Shown here one piece after another: positions 14,845 through 24,809 of a stretch of DNA of 45,257 nt. Each line of letters opens with the position of its first letter. The first letter of the stretch is position 1. The translations under genes were made by a program, and so were the position numbers. Origin of the DNA: an uncultured Clostridia bacterium (lineage in GTDB: Bacteria > Bacillota > Clostridia > Oscillospirales > Acutalibacteraceae); assembly GCA_958436475.1 (NCBI GenBank), contig CAUBKG010000008.1, forward strand, positions 1-45,257. Reading direction: 5' to 3'. The notes below the pieces were generated by a model. The model did no database searches and was not told the origin of the DNA. It saw only the letters and a program-made list of their open reading frames with translations.

Positions 14845-15693
14845 ATGAAAACAAGAGTCATCACCGGCGTGCTGGGAGTTGCGCTGTTTCTGGTCGTGGC
14901 CTTTTTTCACGATACTATTTTGTTCCAAATCGTTATTGCGGCGATCAACGCCCTCGCGGTGTATGAAGTATTTGCCGCAACGAATCAGAAAAAAAACTGG
15001 CCGCTTCTCGCCGCCAGCCTCATAATGGCCGTGGTGATCCCCTTTGCAGCGGTGCGCCGCTCGCCATATCTGCTGTTGGCGGTGGGCTTTGCCTACACGC
15101 TTTTCGTGTTCTGCACGCTGCTGATGAACCGGGGGGAAACCTCCCTGGAAAAAACCGCCGTGGTTTATATGATGACCCTTATCCTGCCCGTGGCGTTTTC
15201 CAGCTTCATCATGCTGCGCGATGCGTATAAGGGCAGCCCCTTCGGGCTCCAGATATCAGACGGCGTGTTTTTCATTTTCCTCTGCGGCATCGGGGCGTGG
15301 GTATCCGATACCGCGGCCTTTTTCTGTGGGAAATTTTTAGGCAGGCATAAGATGTGCCCGCGGGTCAGTCCCCATAAAACGGTGGAGGGCGCCGTGGGCG
15401 GCGTTGTGTTCTGCGTGCTGGGCTTCCTTGCCGCCGGGCTGATTTACGATGCGTTTTTAGCGGGCAGCGCCCATGTGAATTACGCGTGGCTCCTGCCGGT
15501 GGGCGCGGCCTGCTCGGCCCTTTCGGTGCTCGGCGATCTTTCCGCCTCGCTCATAAAGCGGGCCTACGGCGTGAAGGATTTCGGCAATATTTTTCCGGGC
15601 CACGGCGGGCTTCTCGACCGGTTTGACAGCATCATTTTCGTCGGCCCGTTTTTATTTCTCATGGTTCAGCTCGTCCCGATTATTATTCGATAA
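14845..15693 (+). CDS. cdsA: Phosphatidate cytidylyltransferase (CDP-diglyceride synthase)
   Basis: CdsA makes CDP-diacylglycerol from phosphatidate and CTP for phospholipid synthesis. The 282-residue protein has about eight membrane segments. It also has the family signature near the C-terminus, with GDLSASLIKRAYGVKDFGN followed by FPGHGGLLDRFDS. It lies 34 bp after uppS and 14 bp before dxr, which is consistent with one transcript. Confidence 0.96.
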   Translation: MKTRVITGVLGVALFLVVAFFHDTILFQIVIAAINALAVYEVFAATNQKKNWPLLAASLIMAVVIPFAAVRRSPYLLLAVGFAYTLFVFCTLLMNRGETSLEKTAVVYMMTLILPVAFSSFIMLRDAYKGSPFGLQISDGVFFIFLCGIGAWVSDTAAFFCGKFLGRHKMCPRVSPHKTVEGAVGGVVFCVLGFLAAGLIYDAFLAGSAHVNYAWLLPVGAACSALSVLGDLSASLIKRAYGVKDFGNIFPGHGGLLDRFDSIIFVGPFLFLMVQLVPIIIR

Positions 15694-15707
15694 TAAGGTG
15701 AATACTA

Positions 15708-16853
15708 TTGATTAAAACCATTTCTATCTTAGGCTCCACCGGTTCCATCGGAAAACAGGCGCTGGACGTTGCTTCCCGGCTCGGTATCCGCCCCGCGGCG
15801 CTGACCGCCTGCCGGAGCGTATCCGCCATGGAAGAGCAGGTGCGCCGCTTTTCTCCCGCCCTTGCCGTGATGACGGACGAAGAGGCGGCAAAGGAGCTGC
15901 GTGTGCGCGTGAAAGACACCGCCACCCGCGTGGCATCGGGGATGGCGGGGCTTTGCGAAGCGGCGCAGCTGCCCGAAGCGGAGCTGGTGCTCAACTCCGT
16001 GGTGGGAATGGTGGGCCTTCGCCCCACGCTCGCCGCTATCCATGCGGGCAAGAGGCTGGCGCTGGCCAATAAGGAAACGCTCGTTACCGGGGGCCGCCTC
16101 GTGACCGAAGCGGCAAAAAAGGCCGGCGTGCAGATCCTCCCGGTAGACAGCGAGCATTCCGCCATTTTCCAGTGCCTGCAGGGATGCCCCTCGGAAAAGG
16201 CGCTGAAGCGCATTCTCCTCACCGCGTCCGGCGGCCCCTTCTTCGGGAAAACCAGGGAGGAGCTCAGAAACGTCACGGTGGAGCAGGCGCTTTGCCACCC
16301 CAACTGGAGCATGGGCGCAAAGATCACGGTCGATTCCGCCACCATGATGAACAAGGGGCTGGAGCTGATCGAGGCCGTCTGGCTGTTCGGCGTCGAGCCC
16401 TCGCAGGTGGAGATCGTGGTGCACCGCGAAAGCGTGGTGCATTCCCTCGTGGAATTTACCGATAACGCCGTACTGGCGCAGCTGGGCGTGCCCGATATGC
16501 GCATTCCCATCCAGTACGCCGTCACATACCCCCTGCGGCTGGAATCTCCCGCAGAGCAGCTTTCCCTGGCCGATTGCGGCGCGCTCACCTTTGCCCGGCC
16601 GGACTATGAAACATTCGGCGCCCTGCGCGCCTGCATCGGCGCAATCCAAAAGGGAGGGCTCGCGCCTGCGGCGGCAAACGGTGCAAACGAACAGGCGGTT
16701 GCCCTGTTCTTAAACGGAAAGCTGCCCTTTCTGCGCATCGGAGAGCTGGTGGAGGAGGCGGCAGAGCGCCAGCCGGCGGGGGAGATCCGCACGCTGGAAG
16801 ACGTTCTTGCGGCCGACCGTGCGGCGAGGGAATTCGTGTTGTCACATGCTTAG
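15708..16853 (+). CDS. dxr: 1-deoxy-D-xylulose 5-phosphate reductoisomerase
   Basis: Dxr (IspC) catalyses the first committed step of the MEP isoprenoid pathway, NADPH-dependent. The 381-residue sequence begins with the nucleotide-binding ILGSTGSIGKQAL, then has NKETLVTGG (about residue 122), ASGGPFF (about 181) and NWSMGAKITVDSATMMNKG (about 200). It starts at TTG (15708) after AAGGTG. The ispG gene, encoding a later step of the same pathway, lies two genes downstream with rseP between them. Confidence 0.96.
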   Translation: MIKTISILGSTGSIGKQALDVASRLGIRPAALTACRSVSAMEEQVRRFSPALAVMTDEEAAKELRVRVKDTATRVASGMAGLCEAAQLPEAELVLNSVVGMVGLRPTLAAIHAGKRLALANKETLVTGGRLVTEAAKKAGVQILPVDSEHSAIFQCLQGCPSEKALKRILLTASGGPFFGKTREELRNVTVEQALCHPNWSMGAKITVDSATMMNKGLELIEAVWLFGVEPSQVEIVVHRESVVHSLVEFTDNAVLAQLGVPDMRIPIQYAVTYPLRLESPAEQLSLADCGALTFARPDYETFGALRACIGAIQKGGLAPAAANGANEQAVALFLNGKLPFLRIGELVEEAAERQPAGEIRTLEDVLAADRAAREFVLSHA

Positions 16854-16939
16854 GAATTCTCACTGCAGCAAATAATCCGCGGGCAGGAAGGGGAGCGGCC
16901 GTCGCCTGCCGGTATATCAACCTGATTTGGGAGGCAAAT

Positions 16940-18019
16940 ATGTCGCTTTTATCGCTTTCGGGCCTGTTCTCAACCGCTGGCAGCACGCTGCGCACGATCG
17001 TTATCGCGGTTTTGCTGTTTGCATTTCTGATTTTTGTCCATGAGCTCGGCCACTTCCTTTCGGCAAAGCTCCTTGGCGTTCGGGTAAACGAATTTTCGCT
17101 CGGCTTCGGCCCGGCGATCTTTAAAAAGCAAAAGGGCGAAACGCTCTATGCCCTGCGCGTTATCCCCTTCGGCGGCTACTGCGCCATGGAAGGGGAAGAG
17201 GAGGAGAGCGACGAGGAAGGCTCCTTCAGCCGCAAGCCCGCCTGGAAGCGGTTCATCATCACGTTTGCGGGTGCGTTCAATAACCTGGTGCTGGGCTTTC
17301 TGGTCGTGGTGATCTTAATGGGGATAAACGACGGCGCGTTTGCCTCCTCCACCGTTTCCCGCTTCCGGGGAGACGATATCCGCAGCGCCTCCACCGGCCT
17401 TAGGGAGGGCGATACGATCCGCAGGGTGAACGGCAGCCGCATTTTTGTGGCGGACGATATCACCTATGAAATTATGAGAGACAGCGACGGCGTCGTGGAA
17501 ATGGAGGTCCTTCGGGAGGGGGAAAAGGTAACCCTTCCGGCGGTTGAATTCAAGGTGGAGCCGACCGACGAGGGCTTCAACCTCGTGTACGTCGATTTTT
17601 ACGTGCAGCCGATGGAAAAGAACTTCGGTTCCGTGATCTCCCAGGCAGGCCTCAAAACGGTTTCCATTGCGCGGATGGTGTGGCAGTCGCTCTTTGACCT
17701 CGTCACCGGGAGGTACGGCATCAATCAGCTGGCGGGCCCGGTGGGTACGGCGAACGTCATCGGCCAGGCGGCCAACCGGAGCATGGAGGATTTGCTTTAT
17801 ATCATCGCGCTCATCACCATCAACCTGGGCGTGTTCAACCTCCTGCCCATTCCCGCGCTGGACGGCGGCCGGCTGTTTTTCCTGCTCATCGAAATGATTT
17901 CGCGGAAGAAGATTCCTCCAAAATACGAAGGCTATATCCACACGGCGGGCTTTGCGCTGCTCATTTTATTGATGGTGTTTGTCACCTTCAACGATATCGT
18001 ACGGCTGATAAAAGGCTGA
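16940..18019 (+). CDS. rseP: Site-2 intramembrane metalloprotease RseP
   Basis: This family cleaves anti-sigma factors and remnant signal peptides within the membrane. The 359-residue protein has the zinc motif HELGH at residues 34-38 in the first helix, FGGYCAMEGE, a central PDZ-like domain (about 120-200), and the third zinc ligand in LLPIPALDGGRLFF near residue 310. Four membrane segments are visible. GGGAGGC precedes the ATG. A strong hairpin follows the stop, before ispG. Confidence 0.95.
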   Translation: MSLLSLSGLFSTAGSTLRTIVIAVLLFAFLIFVHELGHFLSAKLLGVRVNEFSLGFGPAIFKKQKGETLYALRVIPFGGYCAMEGEEEESDEEGSFSRKPAWKRFIITFAGAFNNLVLGFLVVVILMGINDGAFASSTVSRFRGDDIRSASTGLREGDTIRRVNGSRIFVADDITYEIMRDSDGVVEMEVLREGEKVTLPAVEFKVEPTDEGFNLVYVDFYVQPMEKNFGSVISQAGLKTVSIARMVWQSLFDLVTGRYGINQLAGPVGTANVIGQAANRSMEDLLYIIALITINLGVFNLLPIPALDGGRLFFLLIEMISRKKIPPKYEGYIHTAGFALLILLMVFVTFNDIVRLIKG

Positions 18020-18024
18020 CGGCC

Positions 18025-18052
18025 CCGCACCGGCTTTTCCGCCGGTGCGGTT
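18025..18052 (+). terminator. Hairpin between rseP and ispG
   Basis: CCGCACCGGC and GCCGGTGCGG form a perfect 10-bp stem with loop TTTTCC, followed by TTTGC. It is short on T residues, so read-through into ispG is likely. Confidence 0.65.
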
Positions 18053-18086
18053 TGCAATATCACGATTGTAAGGACGGGTTGCTCTT

Positions 18087-19139
18087 ATGGAAACAAAAAG
18101 GCAGAGCCGCAAGGTTATGGTGGGAAAGGTGCCGGTGGGCGGCGGAGCTGCCGTCACGGTGCAGTCCATGCTGAACGCCCCGGCGGAAGACCGGGAAGCA
18201 AACATCGCGCAGGCGAGGCGCCTCGAGGAAGCGGGCTGTGAAATCATCCGCCTCGCGGTGCCGGACAGGGAGGCCGTCAAAACGGTATACGCGCTGAAGG
18301 AAGCGGTTTCCGTGCCCATCGTGGCCGATATCCATTTTGATTATAAGCTGGCGCTCGAAAGCGCTGCCGCCGGGGTGGATAAGATCCGCATCAACCCCGG
18401 CAACATCGGGGCGAACGACCGCGTGAAGGCGGTGGCGGACGCCTGCCGGACCCGCGGCATCCCCATCCGCATCGGGGTAAATGCAGGCTCGCTCGAAAAG
18501 GAAATTTTAGCGCGCCATGGGCGGCCTACGCCGGAGGCGCTCTGTGAAAGCGCCCTGTACCATGCGTCCCTTCTCGAAAAATTTGATTTTCACGATATCG
18601 TTTTATCCATCAAATCGTCCGATGTACATACCATGGCGGCGGCATACCGCCTGGCGGCCGAGCGCACCGATTATCCCCTCCACCTCGGCGTGACCGAGGC
18701 GGGAACCGAGCGAATGGGCCTCATCAAATCGGCCGCCGGAATCGGCTCGCTGCTGCTCGATGGAATCGGCGATACCATCCGTGTTTCCCTCACAGCCGAC
18801 CCGGTGCGCGAGGTGGCCGCCGGAAGGGATATTTTAAAGGCTTTGGGCCTCAAAAGAGGCACGGTCCGCTTCGTTTCCTGCCCCACCTGCGGGCGGACGA
18901 AGATCGACCTCATTCGGCTGGCGAATGAAGCGGAGGAACGGCTCGGGAATGTGGAAAAGCCCATCACCGTGGCGATTATGGGGTGCGTAGTCAACGGGCC
19001 GGGCGAAGCGCGCGAAGCGGATATCGGCATCGCCGGGGGAGACGGCTGCGGCGTAATCATCCGCAAAGGGGAAATTATCCGAAAGGTGCCGGAGGATTCG
19101 CTCATCGACGAACTGGTAAAAGAAGTGGAAAAACTGTAA
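18087..19139 (+). CDS. ispG: 4-hydroxy-3-methylbut-2-enyl diphosphate synthase
   Basis: IspG is a [4Fe-4S] enzyme that converts MEcPP to HMBPP in the MEP pathway. The 350-residue protein has the TIM-barrel start VMVGKVPVGGGAAVTVQSM, ADIHFDYKLAL (about residue 78) and RINPGNIG. The cluster cysteines lie in SCPTCGRTK (about 268-276) and MGCVVNGPGEA (about 300). It has the short bacterial architecture without the plant insertion. It lies 11 bp before polC, as in many Clostridia. Confidence 0.97.
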   Translation: METKRQSRKVMVGKVPVGGGAAVTVQSMLNAPAEDREANIAQARRLEEAGCEIIRLAVPDREAVKTVYALKEAVSVPIVADIHFDYKLALESAAAGVDKIRINPGNIGANDRVKAVADACRTRGIPIRIGVNAGSLEKEILARHGRPTPEALCESALYHASLLEKFDFHDIVLSIKSSDVHTMAAAYRLAAERTDYPLHLGVTEAGTERMGLIKSAAGIGSLLLDGIGDTIRVSLTADPVREVAAGRDILKALGLKRGTVRFVSCPTCGRTKIDLIRLANEAEERLGNVEKPITVAIMGCVVNGPGEAREADIGIAGGDGCGVIIRKGEIIRKVPEDSLIDELVKEVEKL

Positions 19140-19149
19140 GGCGGGTTTT

Positions 19150-22100
19150 ATGGAAAACAATCGGTTTTGTATGATTTTCAAGGGGATTCTGCCTCCCGGG
19201 CTGCTGGAAGCGCTGGGGGAGGGCCGGGTGACCCATATCAATTTGAACCGCGCGGAGCGGGAAATGCACGTTTCGGCGGAATTCCCCTCTTTTGTGGAGC
19301 GGGAGCCGCTGCTGCGTGCGGGGCAGGCGCTCGAAGAGGCCTTGAGCCTGCGCCTCGTTCGCATCCTGCCGCGTTTCCGGGTGGAGCGCTTCGAGCCGCG
19401 CTATTTTGAAACGGTGGTAGAAGCGGTGCGCGGAGAGCTTGCGGTGGTCAACGGCTTCCTGGACGATGCGGAGGCCGAGCTGCAGGGGGACTCCCTCTCG
19501 GTCACCCTCCGCCACGGCGGGCTCGATATCCTCACGGGAGAGCGGGTGGGGGAAAAGCTCAGCGCCAGAATCCGGGAGCAGTTCGGCTTTTCCTTTGCGG
19601 TCAGCTTCCGGGGGGTTACGGAGCTGTCGTCCCGGTCGGAGGAATACGTCGCCGCGCGCGAGCAGCTGGATGCGGAAGCCCGCCGGCAGGAGCAGGAACG
19701 CCGTGCCGTGGAGCTTGCCGCCCGCCGGGCGGAGGAAGCGGAACACCCGAGGCCGCCGGAACCGGAGCCCTTGAAGCTGCCCCGCCGGGCAAAAGCGGTG
19801 GATACCACCGTGCCGCCCGAAGACGGCCTTCCCGTTTACCTCGAAACGGCAAAAACGCTCTATGGAAAGCCCGCGCGCGAGCGCCCCATCCCGATTAAGG
19901 ACGTTACCCCCTCTATGGACACGGCAACCATCTGGGGCGAAATCTTTCAGATCGAAACGCGGGATACCAAAACGGGAAAATACATCATCTTGAAATTCGC
20001 CATCACCGATTATACCGGCTCCTATATTGTAAAAAAGCTGGTTAAAACGGAGAAGAAGGATTTCATCGGCAGCCTCAAAACCGGCATGTGCGTGCTCGTG
20101 AGCGGCCGCCTCAAATACGACGATTTCGACAAAGAGACCATGCTCGACCCCACCGGCATTTCTTCGCTTGAAAAGTACACGGAAATGGACAAAGCCGAAG
20201 AAAAGCGCGTGGAGCTGCATTTACATACCAATATGTCCGCTATGGACGGCGTCACCCCCACCGCTGACCTCGTCAACCGCGCGTACCAGTGGGGGCATAA
20301 GGCCATTGCCATCACCGACCATGGCGTTGCCCAGGCCTATCCGGACGCTATGAACGCCTGCGATGCCATCCGCAGGCAGGGCGGCGATTTCAAGATCATT
20401 TACGGCATGGAGGGCTATTATATCGACGATTCCGGCGGCGTGATGACCGGGCAGACCGAAGAACCGCTCACCGGCACCTTTGTCGTGTTCGATGTGGAAA
20501 CCACCGGCATCAACGCCGAGCACGAGCGCCTCACCGAGATCGGCGCGGTGCGCATCAAAAAGGGATCGGTGGAGGAGCGGTTCAATACCTTCGTGAACCC
20601 CGGCAAGCCGATCAGCAGCTTTATTACCGAGCTCACCGGCATTACCGACGATATGGTAAAGGATGCGCCCGGCGAAGCGGAAGCGGTCAAAAAGTTCCTG
20701 GAGTTTGCCGGGGACGATGTTTTGATGGCGCACAACGCCCGGTTCGATATCAGCTTCATCACTGCGGCCTGCGAGCGGAACGGCATCCCCTTCGGGCCGG
20801 TGTATATCGATACCCTGAAGGTCGCGCGCGGGGTGCTTCCCACCCTCAAGCGCCACAAGCTCGATACCCTTACGAAGCACTTCAAGCTCCCCGCCTTCAA
20901 CCATCACCGCGCGAGCGACGACGCCGAGGCGCTGGCCCTCATCTGGAACCAGCTCGTGGAGCTGATGAAAAAGGAAAAGGGCCTTTCCCTCTGTTCGGAA
21001 ATGAATGCGGCTCTCCGGGAAGACGGCCTCAAAAAGCTGGACAGCTTCCATATCATCCTGCTGGTGCAGAATAAAACAGGGCTCAAGAACCTCTATAAGC
21101 TCATTTCCTTTTCCAATCTTCAGTATTTCAACCGCCGCCCGCGCATCCCGCGCAGCGTGCTGCAGCAGTACCGCGAGGGCATCCTCGTCGGCAGCGCGTG
21201 CGAAGCGGGCGAGCTTTACCAGGCGGTTGTGCAGGGGAGAAGCCGCGAGGAGCTTTTGAAGATCGCGTCGTTTTACGATTTCCTCGAAATCCAGCCGGTG
21301 GGCAATAATGAATTCATGATCCGAAACCATACGGTATCGGGCGAAGAGGATATCCGGGATTTCAACCGCACCATCGTATCCCTTGCGGATGAGCTCGGAA
21401 AACCCGTGGTCGCCACGGGGGACGTCCACTTCCTCGATCAAAAGGATTCGGCCTACCGCGCCGTTCTGATGGCGAGCCAGGGCTTTTCGGACGCCGATAA
21501 CCAGGCCCCTCTCTATTTCCGCACCACGGAAAACATGCTGCGTGAATTCGAGTATCTGGGGGCGGAAAAGGCAAAGGAAGTCGTGGTGGAAAACACGAAC
21601 CGCATCGCCGATCTGATCGATGCGGACGTGCGCCCCATCCCGCCCGGAAAATTCCCGCCGTCGCTCCCCGGGGCCAACGAGGAGCTGGAGGAAATCACCT
21701 GGAGCAGGGCCCGGGCAATGTATGGCGACCCGCTGCCGGGCATCGTGGAGGAGCGGCTCGAAAAGGAGCTTCATTCCATCATCAAAAACGGGTTTGCGGT
21801 GCTCTATATGATCGCGCAGAAGCTCATTGCCAAATCGGAGGAAAACGGATATCTCGTCGGCTCGCGGGGGTCGGTGGGCTCCTCCTTCGTCGCCACTATG
21901 GCTGGCATCACGGAGGTAAATCCCCTGCCGCCGCATTACGTTTGCCCGAAGTGCAAGCACAGCGAATTCTTCCTGCACGGCGAATACGGCTCGGGCTACG
22001 ATATGCCGCCGAAAAAGTGCACCGAATGCGGGGCCGATTATATCCGCGAGGGGCATGAAATCCCGTTTGAAACCTTCCTCGGCTTCGATGGGGATAAGGA

Positions 22101-23532
22101 CCCGGATATCGACCTCAACTTCTCCGGCGAATACCAGCCGCAGGCCCATAAATATACGGAAGAGCTCTTCGGCTCCGACCATACCTTCCGCGCCGGCACC
22201 ATTTCCACCGTGGCGGAAAAAACGGCTTACGGCTATGTGAAAAAGTACCTCGAGGAACGGGAGCTCACCGTATCCAACGCCGAAATCAGCCGCCTGGCTG
22301 CCGGATGCGTTGGCGTAAAGCGTACCACGGGCCAGCACGCAGGCGGCATGATCGTCGTCCCGAGGGATATGGATGTGTATGATTTCACTCCCGTCCAGCA
22401 TCCGGCGGACGACTCAGGCAAGGGCATCGTCACCACCCACCTCGACTTCCATTCCCTGCACGATACCATCTGCAAGCTGGATATACTCGGCCATGATGTT
22501 CCCACCCTGTATAAGTATTTGGAGGATATGACCGGCATCAAGGTCATGGAGGTGGACGTGTGCGATAAGAGCATTTACGAGCTCTTCACGAGCACCGCGC
22601 CGTTGGGCGTTACCCCGGAGGAAATCGGGGTGAGAACCGGCACGCTGGCCCTCCCCGAAATGGGCACCAATTTCGTGCGCCAGATGCTGCTCGATTCGAA
22701 GCCGCAGAACTTTTCCGACCTGCTTCAGATTTCCGGCCTCTCGCATGGTACAGACGTTTGGCTCAACAACGCGCAGGACCTCATCAAATCGGGCCAGTGC
22801 ACCATTGCGGACGTAATCGGAACGCGGGACAGCATCATGACCACCCTCATGCATAAGGGCGTGGAGCCGAAGGTTGCGTTCAAGATCATGGAGATCGTGC
22901 GAAAGGGCAAAGCGCCGAAGCTCCTCACGGAGGAACACTTCGCAGCCATGAGGGACAACGGCGTGGAGCAGTGGTACATCGATTCCTGCATGAAGATCAA
23001 ATACATGTTCCCGAAGGCGCACGCCGCGGCATATGTGATTTCCGCCCTGCGCCTCGGCTGGTATAAGATTTACCGGCCCGTGGAATTTTACGCCACTTTC
23101 CTCACCGTCCGCGGCGAGGATATCGATGCGGAAGCGGCGCTCGGCGGCAAAAAGGCCGTGCGCGCGCGCATGGAGGAAATCCACCAGAAGGGGCGAGACG
23201 CCTCCAAGAAGGAGGAGGATACCTATACCGTTCTTCAGATCATCAACGAGATGCTCTGCCGCGGGTATGAGTTCCTGCCGGTGGACCTTTACCGGTCGGA
23301 CGCACGGATCTATAAGGTGGAAAACGGTAAGATCCGCCTGCCTTTCGGCGCGCTGAAGGGCCTCGGCGAAAACGCCGCGCAGGGCCTGGCCCGGGCCAAG
23401 GAATATGGTGAATTCATTTCGATTGAGGATTTCAAGCAGCGTACGGGCACCACGCAGTCGGTTGTGGATATCTTAAAGCCCTTCGGCGTGCTCGACCACC
23501 TCCCCGAAACCAACCAGATGTGCATGTTTTAA
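19150..23532 (+). CDS. polC: DNA polymerase III PolC-type catalytic subunit
   Basis: PolC is the main replicative polymerase of low-GC Gram-positives, with built-in 3'-5' proofreading. The 1460 residues show the expected order: an N-terminal domain, an OB fold (about 250-350), a PHP domain starting VELHLHTNMSAMDGV (about 354) that is split by a DEDD exonuclease with FVVFDVETTG (about 445), a zinc site CPKC...KKCTECGADY (about 934-965), and a palm active site DPDIDLNFSGEY (about 985). All key residues are present. The ribosome site is weak (AAGGCGGG). The downstream promoter at 23536 starts a separate operon. Confidence 0.98.
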   Translation: MENNRFCMIFKGILPPGLLEALGEGRVTHINLNRAEREMHVSAEFPSFVEREPLLRAGQALEEALSLRLVRILPRFRVERFEPRYFETVVEAVRGELAVVNGFLDDAEAELQGDSLSVTLRHGGLDILTGERVGEKLSARIREQFGFSFAVSFRGVTELSSRSEEYVAAREQLDAEARRQEQERRAVELAARRAEEAEHPRPPEPEPLKLPRRAKAVDTTVPPEDGLPVYLETAKTLYGKPARERPIPIKDVTPSMDTATIWGEIFQIETRDTKTGKYIILKFAITDYTGSYIVKKLVKTEKKDFIGSLKTGMCVLVSGRLKYDDFDKETMLDPTGISSLEKYTEMDKAEEKRVELHLHTNMSAMDGVTPTADLVNRAYQWGHKAIAITDHGVAQAYPDAMNACDAIRRQGGDFKIIYGMEGYYIDDSGGVMTGQTEEPLTGTFVVFDVETTGINAEHERLTEIGAVRIKKGSVEERFNTFVNPGKPISSFITELTGITDDMVKDAPGEAEAVKKFLEFAGDDVLMAHNARFDISFITAACERNGIPFGPVYIDTLKVARGVLPTLKRHKLDTLTKHFKLPAFNHHRASDDAEALALIWNQLVELMKKEKGLSLCSEMNAALREDGLKKLDSFHIILLVQNKTGLKNLYKLISFSNLQYFNRRPRIPRSVLQQYREGILVGSACEAGELYQAVVQGRSREELLKIASFYDFLEIQPVGNNEFMIRNHTVSGEEDIRDFNRTIVSLADELGKPVVATGDVHFLDQKDSAYRAVLMASQGFSDADNQAPLYFRTTENMLREFEYLGAEKAKEVVVENTNRIADLIDADVRPIPPGKFPPSLPGANEELEEITWSRARAMYGDPLPGIVEERLEKELHSIIKNGFAVLYMIAQKLIAKSEENGYLVGSRGSVGSSFVATMAGITEVNPLPPHYVCPKCKHSEFFLHGEYGSGYDMPPKKCTECGADYIREGHEIPFETFLGFDGDKDPDIDLNFSGEYQPQAHKYTEELFGSDHTFRAGTISTVAEKTAYGYVKKYLEERELTVSNAEISRLAAGCVGVKRTTGQHAGGMIVVPRDMDVYDFTPVQHPADDSGKGIVTTHLDFHSLHDTICKLDILGHDVPTLYKYLEDMTGIKVMEVDVCDKSIYELFTSTAPLGVTPEEIGVRTGTLALPEMGTNFVRQMLLDSKPQNFSDLLQISGLSHGTDVWLNNAQDLIKSGQCTIADVIGTRDSIMTTLMHKGVEPKVAFKIMEIVRKGKAPKLLTEEHFAAMRDNGVEQWYIDSCMKIKYMFPKAHAAAYVISALRLGWYKIYRPVEFYATFLTVRGEDIDAEAALGGKKAVRARMEEIHQKGRDASKKEEDTYTVLQIINEMLCRGYEFLPVDLYRSDARIYKVENGKIRLPFGALKGLGENAAQGLARAKEYGEFISIEDFKQRTGTTQSVVDILKPFGVLDHLPETNQMCMF

Positions 23533-23535
23533 GGG

Positions 23536-23581
23536 TTGACAGCATTTATTTTGTGTGATATCATATTAGCACGCTAAAGTA
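23536..23581 (+). promoter_or_regulatory. his operon promoter with overlapping palindrome
   Basis: A consensus TTGACA (23536-23541) and TATCAT (23559-23564) have a 17-base spacer. Immediately downstream, TTAGCACGCTAA forms a palindrome around the likely start of transcription, within an imperfect longer dyad (ATATTAGC/GCTAAAGT). Its position fits a repressor operator. A TrpR-family regulator of the YerC/HisR kind is a plausible binder, but this is inference. Confidence 0.75.
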
Positions 23582-23597
23582 AACGGAGGGAATCCGG

Positions 23598-24809
23598 ATG
23601 AATCGGAATATCAAAATGACGCCCGAGGGCACGCGGGATTTTTTGTTTGAAGAATGCCTTGCCCGCCGCCGGGTGGAAAAAAGCCTCACCGAGCTTTTTC
23701 AGAGCCGTGGGTATCACGAGGTGATGACCACCACGCTCGAGTATTACGATATGTTTTCCGCGGGGAGCGCCGCTCTCCCGCAGGAGCTGCTGTATAAAAT
23801 GACGGCGGGCAACGGCCGCCTTCTCGTTGTCCGGCCGGACAGCACCGCCCCCATCGCGCGCATGGTTGCCACCCGTCTGAAAGACGAGCCGCTGCCCATC
23901 CGCCTCTATTATAATCAGCCGGTCTTCAAAAAGACGCGGGCGCTCAGCGGCGGCTATAACGAAGTCCGCCAGGCGGGCGTGGAGCTTTTGGGCGCGAGCG
24001 GGCTCAAAGCCGATCTCGAGGTGCTCTCCGCCGCGGTGGATTCGCTCGCCTGCTGCGCCGTCACGGGCTATAAGCTCGAGATCAGCCACGTGGGGTACTT
24101 TAACGCGCTCTTAAAGGCCATTCCCGCGGATGGGGATACGCTGGAGCGCATCCGCCAGATGATCGAAACCAAAAATTTCGCCGCACTGAACGATCTGCTC
24201 GATTCTCTTCCCCCCTGCGGGGCGGTGGAGGCCATCCGCCGTCTGCCCGGCATGTTCGGGGATATCGGCGTGATCGAGCAGGCCGAAAGCCTCTTCTGCA
24301 ATGAGGAGGCGAAGGAAAGCCTCCGCTATATCCACACCCTCTACGGCCTGTTGGAGGAGCTCGGCCTCAGCGGACGCATCAGCATCGATTTGGGGCTCGT
24401 GCACCGGAACGAATATTACACCGGGCTCATTTTCCAGGGGTATATGGAGGGCTCGGGGCTCACCGTCCTCTCCGGCGGGCGGTATGACCGCCTGCTCGGC
24501 GAATTCGGGCGCACCATGCCCGCCATCGGCTTCGGCGCCGAGGTGGATGCGCTCGCTTCGGTGCTGCTGGCGCAGGGGGAGGAAATCCGCCGGGAAATTC
24601 CGGATGTGCTCCTTTTTTCAGACGACGCCCATGTGGTGCCGGCCCTCCGCCATGCCTCCGCACTGGCGAAGGAAGGCCTTACCGCGGAGCAGTGCATGGC
24701 GGTCACCCGGCGGGAGGCCGAGCGGGAAGCCGCCCTTCGCGGCATTCCGAGGCTCGATATCGTCACGGAAACCGTAACGTCCATTTCGGTAAAGGGGGAG
24801 AAGGCATGA
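23598..24809 (+). CDS. hisZ: ATP phosphoribosyltransferase regulatory subunit
   Basis: HisZ is a catalytically dead HisRS paralogue that activates short-form HisG. The 403-residue protein has class II synthetase motif-like segments: TPEGTRDFLFEE, VRPDSTAPIARMVATR, RIYYNQPVF-like RLYYNQPVFKK, and GRYDRLLGEFG near residue 295. It lacks the anticodon-binding domain of a true HisRS. GGAGGG precedes the ATG. Its stop overlaps the hisG start (ATGA), matching the need for a HisZ-HisG complex. Confidence 0.95.
   Translation: MNRNIKMTPEGTRDFLFEECLARRRVEKSLTELFQSRGYHEVMTTTLEYYDMFSAGSAALPQELLYKMTAGNGRLLVVRPDSTAPIARMVATRLKDEPLPIRLYYNQPVFKKTRALSGGYNEVRQAGVELLGASGLKADLEVLSAAVDSLACCAVTGYKLEISHVGYFNALLKAIPADGDTLERIRQMIETKNFAALNDLLDSLPPCGAVEAIRRLPGMFGDIGVIEQAESLFCNEEAKESLRYIHTLYGLLEELGLSGRISIDLGLVHRNEYYTGLIFQGYMEGSGLTVLSGGRYDRLLGEFGRTMPAIGFGAEVDALASVLLAQGEEIRREIPDVLLFSDDAHVVPALRHASALAKEGLTAEQCMAVTRREAEREAALRGIPRLDIVTETVTSISVKGEKA

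Noticed and set aside
20221..22401. 726-codon open frame on the minus strand
   Set aside because: It lies wholly inside polC in the opposite direction. Its length is a by-product of GC-rich codon usage; it has no ribosome site and no domain.
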